From: Arthrobacter zhangbolii
GTDB lineage: Bacteria; Actinomycetota; Actinomycetes; Actinomycetales; Micrococcaceae
DNA length: 64,000 nucleotides
Direction of reading: 5' to 3'
NCBI RefSeq assembly: GCF_022869865.1
Contig: NZ_CP094984.1
Span: forward strand, 3,400,002 to 3,464,001
In this document: one piece after another, positions 1 through 9,066 of the stretch
How the letters are laid out: each line of letters opens with the position of its first letter
Numbering within the stretch: position 1 is the first letter of the stretch
Notes under the pieces: generated by a model
What the model saw: only the letters and a program-made list of their open reading frames with translations
Told to the model about the DNA's origin: nothing
Databases searched by the model: none
Program-made: the position numbers and the translations under genes

Positions 1-1139
1 TTGTGTTGGAAGCAGTAGCCGCCGGCCCAGCCCAGCACGCTGGAACCGGTGTAATAAAAGAGGTTGTACAGCGAGGATGCCTGGGCGCGGCCCACCGGGG
101 CCAGCAGCGGCGTCCAGCCCGAGGCAATCGCGTGGGCACCGAAAAACCCTGCGGTGAATACCAGCAGACCGGCCACGATGGCCGCCAGATGATCGGCAAG
201 GGTCAGGGCCAGGCCGGCCCCCATGGCCCCCGTGGAGAGCAGCAGCACCAGCTTGCGCCCGCCGCGGCCTGCCAGCCGGGCCGCCAGGGTGCCGGCTGCC
301 CGGGAGGACCAGGTGCCGGCGAGGTAGGCCAGGAACAGGGCGCTTGCCAGGGACTGCGGCAGCCCGAAGGGCGGGCCGCCCAGCCGGAAGCCGAGGTAGT
401 TGTAGACCGCAACAAAGCCGCCCATCAGCAGGAAACCCTGCAGATAGAGGGCCAGCAGGCGGGGGTTGCGGAGATTTGTGCCCAGCCGGGCCGCCAGCTC
501 GCGGCCGGGAGCGGCAGCCCGTTCCGGAACAAACCCGTGCTGGCGTGGCGCGGTCAGCATAAAAACGACGGCGGCGCACGCGGCGAGAATACTTACGGCA
601 GCCACACCGGCCCGCCAGTTGATCAGTTCGGCCACGGGGGCCGCCAGGATCCGGCCGGCAAGGCCGCCGAGGGTAGTGCCGGAGACGTAGGTACCCGCAG
701 CCACCGCAGCGTGGAGGCGGCTCACCTCTTCGCTGAGGTAGGCCAGGGCCACGGCGGGAATGCCGCCCAGGGCGGCGCCCTCAAGGAAGCGCAGCACCAG
801 CAGGACCGGAAGGGTGGGGCTTAGCGGCACCGCCAGTCCCAGCACCACCGCAGCCAGGATCGCCACCCGCATTACCGGCAGCCGGCCGAAACGATCCGCC
901 GCTGCGGACCACGGAATCACCGTCACCGCGAGGCCGAGCGTGGCGGCGGAAACGGTGAGGGCGGCCGACGACGCCGAAATTCCCATCCCGGCCGCAAGCT
1001 CCGGCAGGACGCCCTGCAGGGAATACAGCTGGGCGAAGGTGGCCACGCCGGCCGCGGCCAGGCCCACCAGCACCCCCCGGTAGCCGCGGGTCCCTTTGGC
1101 GTGCCCGGTGAAACCGGCGGGCCCGGCCGGCACGCTCAT
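1..1139 (-). CDS. MFS transporter (3' end cut by window edge)
   Basis: Reading leftward from ATG at 1139, the frame is open to base 1 with no stop, so the gene is truncated by the window. About 379 residues are visible with roughly ten to eleven hydrophobic segments. The MFS loop 2-3 signature is recognisable near residues 85-95 (AADRFGRLPVM), and a helix with RFLEGAALGGIPA follows. The pattern resembles YnfM/CynX-type 12-TM drug or metabolite permeases. Substrate is unknown. The start codon overlaps the stop of the upstream DUF4031-HD gene by four bases (ATGA), implying translational coupling. Confidence 0.85.
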   Translation of the reverse strand, partial: MSVPAGPAGFTGHAKGTRGYRGVLVGLAAAGVATFAQLYSLQGVLPELAAGMGISASSAALTVSAATLGLAVTVIPWSAAADRFGRLPVMRVAILAAVVLGLAVPLSPTLPVLLVLRFLEGAALGGIPAVALAYLSEEVSRLHAAVAAGTYVSGTTLGGLAGRILAAPVAELINWRAGVAAVSILAACAAVVFMLTAPRQHGFVPERAAAPGRELAARLGTNLRNPRLLALYLQGFLLMGGFVAVYNYLGFRLGGPPFGLPQSLASALFLAYLAGTWSSRAAGTLAARLAGRGGRKLVLLLSTGAMGAGLALTLADHLAAIVAGLLVFTAGFFGAHAIASGWTPLLAPVGRAQASSLYNLFYYTGSSVLGWAGGYCFQH

Positions 1140-2080
1140 GGCCGGTCCCGGCGGGGTGCGCCGGGGCCCGGCCTACCTTCATTTCCCTGGCCGGCGGGAG
1201 CGGTTCCCTCCAGCATCCCGGTGAGTTCCGCGCGGAGGTTTCGGCGTGCCTGCTCTTGCCAAAGCTTTCGGCCGGAGGCCGTGCGGAACAACGGATCCGC
1301 GGCCATGAACTGCCGTATCACCCGCTCACGGCCCGCGGCGAATTCCTGATCCGAGAGGTGGGCATACTCGGCGCGGACCTCCGTTACGTAGGCGCGGTAC
1401 CGGTCCGGCTGACGGGCCAGCACCGAGAGGTCGGCGTCGGCCAGGAGCTCGCCGTGCCGGTCCCCGGGCCGGGGATCATGCCCCGCCGTGAGGCGGACCA
1501 GGCGGGCACATTCGGCGGTATCTGCCGCGGTCACGCCCGCAGCAGGCAGCAGGGCCTCAGCGAGCCGGGCAGAGGCTTCCTCATCCTTACCCGGAGCCCC
1601 GGAATAGACGGCGTCATGGAACCAGGCGGCAAGGGCCACCGGGACCGGAACCCCGGAACCGGCAAGCAGGTCCAGGGCCTCCAGCACCTGCAGGAGGTGG
1701 CGGCGGTCATGGTAGCGGCGGTGCGGTTCATTCCAGTGCTCCAGCAGGCGCTCCCCCAGGTCCGGGGCGCCGGGCAGCAGCCGGTTCCAGCGGTGCATCA
1801 GGGGCCGGGCGAGCGCTGAGGGCCGGTCCCGTGCCGGAATCCGGAGTCCGCTGGCAATCAGGATGCGCACCAGGTTCCCGCCGGTGACGGGCACCGCGCC
1901 GCGCCGGACCAACGCGTCGTAGCGCTGCTGCGGGACGTCGTAATGGTCGCCGTCGAACGCACGCGGCGAGATACCGGCGGCCCGGGCAAATGCGTGCAGC
2001 TCGCCCAGCCCGGCATCGGAAATGAGGTGGGAGAAAAGGGTGTTGTGTGCCGGCCACATCGGCGGATCGATGTAGATCAT
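1136..2080 (-). CDS. DUF4031 domain / HD-type hydrolase fusion protein
   Basis: This 314-residue protein starts at the ATG giving MIYIDPPMWPAH, the characteristic opening of DUF4031 proteins. Longer upstream starts add sequence unlike the family. Residues about 1-90 are DUF4031. The rest carries an HD-like metal phosphohydrolase core: EPHRRYHDRRHL near residue 120 and WFHDAVY near 155. Such domains usually hydrolyse nucleotides or phosphoesters, but the substrate here is unknown. It is translationally coupled to the MFS gene downstream, so a link between transport and catabolism is possible (inference). The ribosome-binding site is weak. Confidence 0.8.
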   Translation of the reverse strand: MIYIDPPMWPAHNTLFSHLISDAGLGELHAFARAAGISPRAFDGDHYDVPQQRYDALVRRGAVPVTGGNLVRILIASGLRIPARDRPSALARPLMHRWNRLLPGAPDLGERLLEHWNEPHRRYHDRRHLLQVLEALDLLAGSGVPVPVALAAWFHDAVYSGAPGKDEEASARLAEALLPAAGVTAADTAECARLVRLTAGHDPRPGDRHGELLADADLSVLARQPDRYRAYVTEVRAEYAHLSDQEFAAGRERVIRQFMAADPLFRTASGRKLWQEQARRNLRAELTGMLEGTAPAGQGNEGRPGPGAPRRDRP

Positions 2081-2258
2081 GGGTCCATGGCGTTCAGTGG
2101 CAACAACTGCATCGTTTATGTGTATCGCACGCGCGGCCCCCATTTCCATGTGGGAGCTGGACGGGGTGCCCCGGCATACCGGGCAGGACGCCGGTCCGGG
2201 TACGGGAAACTTCAGGAACCCCCTTGTTCTGCCTGTGCCGCAATGCTGCAATAACGGC

Positions 2259-3362
2259 ATGGATGAGGTCACAGCCGGTCACCCCGTGCCCGCAGTGGTT
2301 GCCATAGGAACCCGGAAGGGCCTCTGGCTTGCCACCAGCAGCGACCGCCGGAACTGGACGCTGAGCGGGCCGGAATTCGCGATGGCCGAGGTTCCCTCCC
2401 TGGCCTTCGATACCCGCACGGACACTCCGCGGCTGCTGGCCGGGGTGCGGTCGGAGTGGTGGGGCACCAACGTTGCCGTCTCGGATGATCTCGGCAAGAC
2501 CTGGCAGGAACCCGAGGCCCCGGCCATCGCCTTCCCCGCGGACACCGGGGCCACACTGGAGCGGATCTGGCAGCTAAGGCCGGACACCGAAGACCGCCCC
2601 GGGGTGGTCTGGGCCGGCTGCGAGCCCATTTCCGTGTTTCGTTCCGCGGACGGCGGGAAGCACTTCGAGCTGGTCCGCGGACTGTGGGACCATCCGCACC
2701 GGACCCGGTGGGGTGCAGGGTACGGCGGTCCGGCGGCGCACACCGTACTGCCGAGCCCCGCGGATGATTCCGTCCATGTGGCCATCAGCAGCGGCGGCGT
2801 ATACCGCTCCGATGACCGCGGCGAGAGCTGGGATGCCTTCAACACCGGGATCATTGCCGATTTCATGCCGGAGCATTACCCCGAATTCGGACAGTGTGTG
2901 CACAAGGTGGCCCGTGATGCAGGCAATCCGCAGCGGCTCTATGCGCAGAACCACGGCGGGGTCTACCGCAGCGACGACGCCGGCGGGCAGTGGGTGTCCA
3001 TTGCGGACGGGCTGCCTGCGGATTTCGGTTTTGTGATGCTCGCCCACCCCACCCGTCCGGACACCATCTGGACCATCCCGCTGGGTTCCGCCGGTGAGCG
3101 CAATCCTCCGCAGGGGCATCCGGCGGTGTACCGCAGCACCGACGCCGGCAGCAGCTGGGAGCGGCACGACGCCGGCCTTCCCGCCTATGACTTTAACGCG
3201 GTGCTGCGCGATGCCGCGGATGTGGACCGGGCGGATCCGGCGGGCATCTACTTCGGCACGCGCGGCGGCGAGGTGTACGCCAGCTCCGATGAAGGGGAAA
3301 GCTTCAGCCTGCTCACCGCCAACCTTCCGGATGTGCTCTGTGTCCGGGCGCTTGCCCTCTGA
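2259..3362 (+). CDS. Asp-box (BNR) beta-propeller protein, sialidase-like fold
   Basis: The 367-residue product contains at least six Asp-box repeats of the form S-x-D-x-G-x-x-W/F (SDDLGKTW, SADGGKHF, SDDRGESW, SDDAGGQW, STDAGSSW, SSDEGESF). These are spaced as in a six-bladed propeller. It starts MDEVTAG and then AVVAIGTRKGLW, with no signal peptide, so it is probably cytosolic. Similar proteins are usually named exo-alpha-sialidase or WD40/BNR-like, but I see no evidence for sialidase catalytic residues and the function is unknown. Its 3' end overlaps the MoaD-like gene, so the two are probably co-translated. Confidence 0.8.
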   Translation: MDEVTAGHPVPAVVAIGTRKGLWLATSSDRRNWTLSGPEFAMAEVPSLAFDTRTDTPRLLAGVRSEWWGTNVAVSDDLGKTWQEPEAPAIAFPADTGATLERIWQLRPDTEDRPGVVWAGCEPISVFRSADGGKHFELVRGLWDHPHRTRWGAGYGGPAAHTVLPSPADDSVHVAISSGGVYRSDDRGESWDAFNTGIIADFMPEHYPEFGQCVHKVARDAGNPQRLYAQNHGGVYRSDDAGGQWVSIADGLPADFGFVMLAHPTRPDTIWTIPLGSAGERNPPQGHPAVYRSTDAGSSWERHDAGLPAYDFNAVLRDAADVDRADPAGIYFGTRGGEVYASSDEGESFSLLTANLPDVLCVRALAL

Positions 3363-3729
3363 CGCGCAGGGCGCCGCCTCCGCCGTCGAGCTTCTGCTGC
3401 CGGCGGCGCTGGCTGAGGCTGCCGGCGGCAGCCGCAGCTTGGTGTTCCGTCCCGGCTCCCCGGGCCATTCTGCCGGGACCGCTGGCGGTGCGGGCGCTGG
3501 CGGTGTGGGTGCTGGCGGTGACCGGGCCCCGACCATCGGCGTGCTTTTGGAACTGCTGCGGGACCGGCATCCCGGGGTGTACCGGCGCATTGTGGACGAC
3601 GCGGGAGACATCCGCCGGCACGTGAACCTGTATGTGGACGGTGATGACATCCGGGACCTGGCCGGTTCCTCAACTGTGCTGGGCCCCGGTGCCGTGGTGC
3701 TGGTGCTGCAGTCGATTGCCGGCGGCTAA
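3340..3729 (+). CDS. MoaD/ThiS family protein with Gly/Ala-rich insert
   Basis: The C-terminal part has the ubiquitin-like MoaD/ThiS pattern: a helix (PTIGVLLELLRDRHPGVYRR), then RHVNLYVDGDDIR, then GAVVLVLQSIAGG. It ends in the Gly-Gly used for adenylation and thiocarboxylation in this family. Between the first strand and the helix lies an insert rich in Gly and Ala, making it about 129 residues against a usual 80-95. I chose GTG 3340; ATG 3331 in frame is equally possible. Both lie inside the upstream propeller gene, which favours co-translation. No MoaE, ThiG or MoeB-like partner is in the window. Confidence 0.7.
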   Translation: MSGRLPSDAQGAASAVELLLPAALAEAAGGSRSLVFRPGSPGHSAGTAGGAGAGGVGAGGDRAPTIGVLLELLRDRHPGVYRRIVDDAGDIRRHVNLYVDGDDIRDLAGSSTVLGPGAVVLVLQSIAGG

Positions 3730-3746
3730 CCGCGGTTAAACGCGTG

Positions 3747-3776
3747 CGGGCGCCCCGCTTGGTAGCGGGGCGCCCG
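3747..3776. terminator. GC-rich hairpin between convergent genes
   Basis: A perfect 13-bp inverted repeat (CGGGCGCCCCGCT with loop TGGT) sits between the convergent MoaD-like and rpf genes. There is no long U-tract, but its position and strength suggest a bidirectional transcription barrier. Confidence 0.55.
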
Positions 3777-3831
3777 ATGCGTCGGCAGCCGGCCGTCGTC
3801 GGTCCGGTGCCGAAGCTGTGTACTCCGGTGG

Positions 3832-4560
3832 TTAGGCCGGCAGCTGCAGGGTCTGACCGGTGAAGATCAGGTCCTGGTGAATCACGGTGTCGGCGTTGGC
3901 GTTGTACAGCGCCTGCCAGCCGCCCTCAATGCCCAGCTTCTCGGCAATGGTGGACAGCGTGTCGCCGGCCTGGATGACGTAGGTCTCGCCGGACAGGGCC
4001 GGGGCAGGAGCCTGCACCGGTGCAACAGCCTGGACCTCAACGTTGGTCGGGGCCGGCAGCTGCTCCGGAAGGGCCTGCGGCTCAACATAGGTCGGTGCCG
4101 GAGCGGCTTCAACCGGAGCGGTTTCAACCGGGGCGTAGGTCTGTGCCGGCGCCTGGGTTTCCACCGGGGTGGTCGCGGGGGCCGGGGTGGCGGCCTGCGG
4201 GTTGGCAGTGGCACCGGTCAGGCCCAGCTTGGCAGTGCAGGCAGGCCATGCGCCGGGACCCTGTTCGGCCAGGACCCGCTCAGCTACGGCAATCTGCTGC
4301 TCGCGGCTGGCGTTGGCCGGGTCACCGGTTCCGCCGAAGGCGGCCCAGGTGCTGGGGGTGAACTGCAGGCCGCCGGAGAAACCGTTACCGGTGTTGGTAG
4401 CCCAGTTTCCACCGCTTTCGCACTGTGCAAGCGCGTCCCAGTCCATTGAGCTGGCGTTGGCTGGTGCCGCAAGGCCTGCGAGGCCGGCAGCGCCGACACC
4501 GGTGAGGGCAGCGGTGGCCAGTCCACGACGTACGATACGACGGATCTTCTGGTTCTTCAT
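3832..4560 (-). CDS. rpf: Resuscitation-promoting factor (Rpf) with LysM domain
   Basis: This is a 242-residue secreted protein. Residues 1-35 form a signal peptide ([18 protein letters not shown], then AAPANA cleavage). Residues about 36-112 are the Rpf transglycosylase-like domain: [15 protein letters not shown] with the catalytic Glu in [14 protein letters not shown], and paired Cys. A Pro/Ala/Thr-rich linker follows, and a C-terminal LysM ([20 protein letters not shown]) binds peptidoglycan. Rpf enzymes cleave glycan strands and wake dormant actinobacteria. ATG 4560 gives the best signal peptide. A GTG at 4587 is in frame, and GGGAG lies somewhat far from the ATG. The long leader and phased repeats upstream suggest regulation. 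Confidence 0.93.
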   Translation of the reverse strand: MKNQKIRRIVRRGLATAALTGVGAAGLAGLAAPANASSMDWDALAQCESGGNWATNTGNGFSGGLQFTPSTWAAFGGTGDPANASREQQIAVAERVLAEQGPGAWPACTAKLGLTGATANPQAATPAPATTPVETQAPAQTYAPVETAPVEAAPAPTYVEPQALPEQLPAPTNVEVQAVAPVQAPAPALSGETYVIQAGDTLSTIAEKLGIEGGWQALYNANADTVIHQDLIFTGQTLQLPA

Positions 4561-5047
4561 CGGTTCTTGTGCTCCCAAGGGTTCCACCTGCGCTCAACCC
4601 GTCCCCGGGCTTCCGCGCGCCGTCGCCTACCCCGACTGATAGAGGTCTTTTTCGGTACCACGCAGCGGCGACGTACAGTGGACGCGTGGTACTTAGTGCG
4701 ATTCATGCATCGGCCGCACCAGCTTTGGGTGCCGACCGCGCCGGCCTTCGAAACGGCCGGCAGTCCAGCCCTCGATCCGGGCTCATAAACAACCTAAGGC
4801 AGTCATTTGTCGAGATCAAATCGCTACCTAATCGAAACCTAATCGTTACCGGCCGCGATCCGCGCCAATAAGCCGATCGAGGCGGGTCTTGTAGGGTTCA
4901 TCACAATCAGTTCCGGGTAACGCTGGACACACGTCAATTTGCGTTCTATCTTGCTTTCTGCGTCGACGCTCACAACCGGATTCGGCAGCCCTTAACGAAC
5001 GGTGGCGGGCCCCCTCCCGGGAACCCGCCGCCTGTTTTATGCGTGGT
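4561..5047. other. Long intergenic region upstream of rpf
   Basis: No gene is seen in these 487 bases. Reading toward rpf, it holds four 11-bp-phased repeats (4804-4845), a hairpin with 7-bp arms at 4740-4761 (loop TTCGAAAC) and a 9-bp inverted repeat GTACCACGC/GCGTGGTAC at 4655-4663 and 4684-4692. A possible -10 (TATGAG) near 4780 would give rpf a leader of roughly 200 nt. Next to the permease stop, a short GC inverted repeat (GGCGGG/CCCGCC, 5004-5029) may end the sugar operon. Confidence 0.5.
4804..4845 (-). promoter_or_regulatory. Four 11-bp phased direct repeats upstream of rpf
   Basis: Read on the minus strand, CGATTAGGT occurs at 4837-4845 and 4826-4834. Diverged copies CGATTTGAT (4815-4823) and CGACAAATG (4804-4812) follow, each exactly 11 bp apart. 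One-turn phasing is typical of tandem binding by OmpR/PhoB-family response regulators. MtrA is known to act on rpf genes in other actinobacteria, but assignment here is inference. Confidence 0.45.
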
Positions 5048-6298
5048 TCATTTCAAGGCATTGGAGGCCTTGCGCTTGTTGAAGACGTCGAAACCGACCG
5101 CAAGCAGCAGGACCAGGCCCTTGATGAACTGCTGATAGTCGATCCCCACGCCCATCAGGGACATTCCGTTGTTCAGGACGCCCATGATCAGGCCTCCGGT
5201 GATCGCGCCGACAATGGTCCCCACTCCGCCGGTGACAGCGGCGCCGCCGATGAATGCCGCGGCAATCGCGTCAAGCTCGAAGAGGTTTCCGGCACCCGGG
5301 CCCGCCGAGTTCAGTCGTCCGGTGAAGATCAGTCCGGCAAGTGCGGCCAGCACGCCCATGTTCACGAAGAGCAGAAAGTCCACCCGTTTGGTGTTGACGC
5401 CCGAAAGCTGGGCCGCCTGCAGGTTCCCGCCGCGCGCATAGACATGGCGGCCAAAGACCGAGCGGTTCATCACGGCACTGTAGGCCACCACCAGCACCCC
5501 CAGGACAACGAGCACTATGGGTGTTCCGCTCCTGGAGCTGGCAAGCAGGTAGGTCAGTCCAAGGACAACGACGGCGCTGAACAGCAGGCGGGTGAAGAAC
5601 CATGCCTTCGGTTCGTCATCCAGGTTCAGCTTCATCCGGGCAGCCCGTCCGCGGAGCTGGCTGAGGACCAGCAGGATAGTGGCCAGCAGGCCGAGTCCCA
5701 CGGTGGTCCAGTCCAGCAGGTTGGTTTCCGCCGGGAACAGCCCGGGAAACAGGGACCCTCCGCCGAGCTGGCGGTATTCCTCCGGGAAACCGGTGATCCG
5801 CTGGTTCCCCAGGATGATCTGGGTGAGGCCGCGGAAAACGAGCATGCCGGCCAGTGTGACGATGAAGGCGGGGATCCCTACGTACGCCACCCAGAATCCC
5901 TGCCAGGCGCCGACCAGCGCACCCACCACCAGGGAGGCCACCAGCGCAGCCCACCATGGCATTCCCCAGTCGCGGATCATGATGCCGGACATGGCGCCCA
6001 CAAAGGCCGCGACGGATCCCACGGACAGGTCAATGTGGCCGGCCACGATGATCATGACCATACCGATGGCCAGCAGCAGGATGTAGCTGTTCTGCACAAT
6101 GATGTTGGCCACGTTGTCCGGCTGCAGCAGGGCGCCGCCGGTCAGGACCTGGAACAGGGTGACGATCACCAGCAGGGCCAGGAAGATGCCGATCTGCCGC
6201 AGCCGGCCGGCCAGGAACCGTCCGGCGTCGGCGAGCGGGGACGGTTTGGGGGTCCTGGTGCCGAGTGCCGGATCCTCACCGGCGAGAGTGGTAGCCAT
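5048..6298 (-). CDS. mmsB: Monosaccharide ABC transporter permease (MmsB/GguB/XylH type)
   Basis: The 416-residue, very hydrophobic protein has about ten membrane segments after a basic cytoplasmic N-terminus. It carries the branched-permease signature of ribose/xylose-type importers: VAGHIDLSVGSVAAF near residue 90, and IPAFIVTLAGMLVFRG. Length and motif order match permeases paired with ChvE-type sugar-binding proteins. It starts two bases after the ATPase stop and is the last gene of the arabinose operon, so L-arabinose import is the likely job, though ChvE systems can carry several sugars. Confidence 0.88.
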   Translation of the reverse strand: MATTLAGEDPALGTRTPKPSPLADAGRFLAGRLRQIGIFLALLVIVTLFQVLTGGALLQPDNVANIIVQNSYILLLAIGMVMIIVAGHIDLSVGSVAAFVGAMSGIMIRDWGMPWWAALVASLVVGALVGAWQGFWVAYVGIPAFIVTLAGMLVFRGLTQIILGNQRITGFPEEYRQLGGGSLFPGLFPAETNLLDWTTVGLGLLATILLVLSQLRGRAARMKLNLDDEPKAWFFTRLLFSAVVVLGLTYLLASSRSGTPIVLVVLGVLVVAYSAVMNRSVFGRHVYARGGNLQAAQLSGVNTKRVDFLLFVNMGVLAALAGLIFTGRLNSAGPGAGNLFELDAIAAAFIGGAAVTGGVGTIVGAITGGLIMGVLNNGMSLMGVGIDYQQFIKGLVLLLAVGFDVFNKRKASNALK

Positions 6299-6300
6299 GG

Positions 6301-7830
6301 CTATTCCTTTTCCTGTGTCATGTGCTGCATAAGTCGTTCGGGGGTTGCCTCGGCAATCGGAACCTCGGCGGTGATGCGGCCCTGGGCAAGGGTGTAAATG
6401 CGGTCACAGATGCCAAGGAGCTCCGGAAGTTCGGAGGAAATGACAATCACCGCCTTGCCCTGTGCCGCGAGCCGGTTGATGATCGTGTAGATCTCGTATT
6501 TGGCTCCGACGTCGATCCCCCGGGTGGGCTCGTCAAGGATGAGGACATCCGGATCCGCGAACATCCATTTGGAGAGGACCACTTTCTGCTGGTTGCCGCC
6601 GGACAGCTTGCCCGCAACCGCACTGACGGACGGGGCCTTGATGTTCATGCTGCGCTGGTAGTCCTGCGCCACCACGGTTTCCCGGCCGCCGTCCACCCAC
6701 CCCCGGGTGGCGAGCTTGGTCAGGGCGGAGGCTGAGACGTTCCGCTTGATGTCCTCGATCAGGTTCAGGCCGTACCGCTTCCGGTCTTCGGTGGCATAGG
6801 CGATGCCGTGCCGGATCGCCTCCTGTACGGTGCGCGCGGTGATTTCCCGTCCGTTCTTGTACAGCGTGCCGCTGATGCCGGTGCCGTAACTGCGTCCGAA
6901 AATGCTCATGGCCAGTTCGGTACGCCCGGCGCCCATCAGCCCGGCGATGCCGACAATCTCCCCGGCGCGCACGGACAGGTGCGCCCTGTCGATCACGACA
7001 CGGGCGTGTTCCGCGGGGTGGTGCACGGTCCAGTCCTCCACCCGCAGCACCTCCTCGCCAATCTCGGGGGTGCGGTCCGGGTAACGGCTGGTCAGTTCCC
7101 GTCCCACCATGCCCTTGATGATGCGTTCCTCGGTGACGGACCCGTCATCGAGGCTGAGCGTCTCGATGGTCTGCCCGTCCCGCAGGATGGTGACCGAGTC
7201 GGCAATGGCCCGGATTTCGTTGAGTTTGTGGCTGATGATGATGCAGGTGATGCCGTCCTCGCGCAGGCCGCGGACCAGGCCCAGCAGGTGGGCGGAGTCC
7301 TCATCATTCAGCGCAGCCGTGGGCTCATCCAGGATCAGCAGCTTCACGTCCTTGGACAGCGCCTTGGCAATCTCCACCAGCTGCTGCTTTCCCACGCCGA
7401 TGTCCCCGGCCCGGGTAACCGGGTTCAGGTCGAGTCCGACCCGGCGCATCAGTTCTGCCGCGCGGACATTGGTTTCGTTCCAGTTAATGAAGCCGCGGGC
7501 CGAGCGTTCATTGCCCAGGAAGATGTTTTCGGCCACGGAGAGGTACGGCGAAAGCGCCAGTTCCTGGTGGATGATGACGACGCCGCTGCGTTCGCTGTCC
7601 TTGATGTCCCGGAAGGCAACGGGCCGGCCGTCCAGCCGGATCTCGCCGTCGTAGCTGCCGTGCGGGTAGACACCGGACAGCACTTTCATCAGGGTGGACT
7701 TGCCTGCCCCGTTCTCGCCGCAGATGGCATGGACCTCTCCGCGGGCCACGGCAAGGGTGACGTCCTGCAACGCCTTGACGCCGGGGAATGCCTTGCCGAT
7801 CCCGGTCATTTGGAGAATGTAGTCACTCAC
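6301..7830 (-). CDS. mmsA: Monosaccharide ABC transporter, duplicated ATP-binding protein
   Basis: This 509-residue protein carries two ABC domains, as in RbsA/XylG/GguA. The first has Walker [10 protein letters not shown] and Walker [12 protein letters not shown]. The second half has a degenerate Walker A (GLMGAGRTE) but a full signature ([14 protein letters not shown]) and Walker [15 protein letters not shown]. Start is GTG 7830, with GGAGG just upstream; the longer frame begins with unrelated sequence. It energises uptake with the adjacent permease and the ChvE-like lipoprotein. Confidence 0.92.
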   Translation of the reverse strand: MSDYILQMTGIGKAFPGVKALQDVTLAVARGEVHAICGENGAGKSTLMKVLSGVYPHGSYDGEIRLDGRPVAFRDIKDSERSGVVIIHQELALSPYLSVAENIFLGNERSARGFINWNETNVRAAELMRRVGLDLNPVTRAGDIGVGKQQLVEIAKALSKDVKLLILDEPTAALNDEDSAHLLGLVRGLREDGITCIIISHKLNEIRAIADSVTILRDGQTIETLSLDDGSVTEERIIKGMVGRELTSRYPDRTPEIGEEVLRVEDWTVHHPAEHARVVIDRAHLSVRAGEIVGIAGLMGAGRTELAMSIFGRSYGTGISGTLYKNGREITARTVQEAIRHGIAYATEDRKRYGLNLIEDIKRNVSASALTKLATRGWVDGGRETVVAQDYQRSMNIKAPSVSAVAGKLSGGNQQKVVLSKWMFADPDVLILDEPTRGIDVGAKYEIYTIINRLAAQGKAVIVISSELPELLGICDRIYTLAQGRITAEVPIAEATPERLMQHMTQEKE

Positions 7831-7865
7831 GCGGACCTCCCTGTCCTGGACTTTCGATGGTGGTA

Positions 7866-7896
7866 CAGGTGGCGGCCGGTACCGGGCCGCCACCTG
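7866..7896 (-). terminator. Intra-operon hairpin between binding-protein and ATPase genes
   Basis: A perfect 12-bp inverted repeat (CAGGTGGCGGCC, loop of 7) lies in the 73-bp gap just after the binding-protein stop. No U-tract follows. Such hairpins commonly reduce readthrough or protect the 3' end, so the binding protein is made in excess over the ATPase and permease. Confidence 0.5.
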
Positions 7897-7903
7897 CCGG
7901 GTG

Positions 7904-9031
7904 TTACTTAAGGTCGGAGGCCTCGTAGTAACCGCTGTCCACCAGGACTTCCTCATAGTTGTCGACGGTGACGATCTGGCTTTCGAGCAGGTACGCCGGC
8001 ACTACCTTCGCGCCGTTGTCGTAGGTCTCCTCGTCATTGGTTTCCGGTTCCTCGTCCTTCATCAGGGCATCAACCATCAGCACGGCGCGTTTGCCGAGCT
8101 CGCGGACGTCCTTGAAGATCGTGGAGTACTGCTCGTCGCTCATGATCGACTGCACCGAGCCCACTTCCGCGTCCTGGCCGGTGATCACGGGCAGGTTCTC
8201 CCCGGAGTAGCCGCCGGAGCGCAGGGCGGAGATGATGCCGATGGACAGCCCGTCATACGGGGAGAGCACGCCGTCGATCTGTGCACCGCCGCCCACGGTC
8301 AGCAGGTCCTCCATCCGGTCCTGGGCGGTATCCGGCAGCCAGCGCAGGATGGCAGCCTGCTCGAAGGCGGTCTGCCCGCTGGGGACCTTCAGGGTTCCGT
8401 CATCAAGGTAGGGCTGCAGGGTGTCCATGGCGCCGTCCCAGAAGAACGTGGCGTTGTTGTCATCCGGGCTGCCCGCGAACAGTTCGACGTTGAACGGACC
8501 CTTTTCCCCGGTCGGCTGCCCGGCGTCGTCCAGGACGCCCAGACCGGTGAGCAGTGAGGTGCCCTGCTGCACCCCCACCTCGTAGTTGTCGAAGGTGGTG
8601 TAGTAGTCCACGGTGTCGGATTCGTTGATCAGCCGGTCATAGGCGATCACCGGGATGTCCTGGGCTTCGGCGGTATCCAGCACACCGGTCAGCGTGGTGC
8701 CGTCAATGGAGGCAATGACCAGGGCCTCGGCGCCGCCGTTGATCATGTTCTCGATCTGGGAGACCTGGGTGGGGATGTCATCGTTGGCGTACTGCAGGTC
8801 CACCTCGTAGCCAAGTTCCTCAAGCTGGGACTTGACGTTCTCACCGTCGGCGATCCAGCGTTCGGACTGCTGCGTGGGCATGGCGACGCCGATCTTGGCG
8901 CCCTCGTTGGAGTCCCCGCCGGCGTCCCCGCCGCCGCGGTTGCCGGCGCAGGCGCTCATGCTGAGGGCCAGGCTCAGCGAGACTCCGCCGATAAGTACCC
9001 GCTTCAGTGTGGGTTTGCGTGTCATGGTCAT
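7904..9031 (-). CDS. chvE: ChvE-type sugar-binding lipoprotein
   Basis: This 375-residue protein has a lipoprotein signal: a basic start ([10 protein letters not shown]), a hydrophobic core and the lipobox-like SMSAC with the acylated Cys near residue 29. The mature part is a type I periplasmic-binding fold: [44 protein letters not shown] and a C-terminal [17 protein letters not shown]. This matches ChvE/MmsE, the multiple-monosaccharide (arabinose, glucose, xylose) receptors. It sits 35 bp after araA and immediately before its ATPase and permease genes, supporting L-arabinose as a substrate. Confidence 0.9.
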   Translation of the reverse strand: MTMTRKPTLKRVLIGGVSLSLALSMSACAGNRGGGDAGGDSNEGAKIGVAMPTQQSERWIADGENVKSQLEELGYEVDLQYANDDIPTQVSQIENMINGGAEALVIASIDGTTLTGVLDTAEAQDIPVIAYDRLINESDTVDYYTTFDNYEVGVQQGTSLLTGLGVLDDAGQPTGEKGPFNVELFAGSPDDNNATFFWDGAMDTLQPYLDDGTLKVPSGQTAFEQAAILRWLPDTAQDRMEDLLTVGGGAQIDGVLSPYDGLSIGIISALRSGGYSGENLPVITGQDAEVGSVQSIMSDEQYSTIFKDVRELGKRAVLMVDALMKDEEPETNDEETYDNGAKVVPAYLLESQIVTVDNYEEVLVDSGYYEASDLK

Positions 9032-9066
9032 GCCTTTCGTGGTTGCCGTGCCTTGGTGAGGTGGGT

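Noticed and set aside
4561..4800. Possible c-di-AMP (ydaO-type) riboswitch upstream of rpf
   Set aside because: Placement and leader length fit, and fragments such as TGAATCG and GTAGGCG occur. But the conserved GGGGUGAAU and CAGCUAAC motifs are not intact and the order is unclear. A covariance search would decide.
5039..6397. Long plus-strand open frame opposite the sugar permease
   Set aside because: His/Gln/Gly-rich shadow of a membrane protein gene. The minus strand has clear family motifs and operon context.
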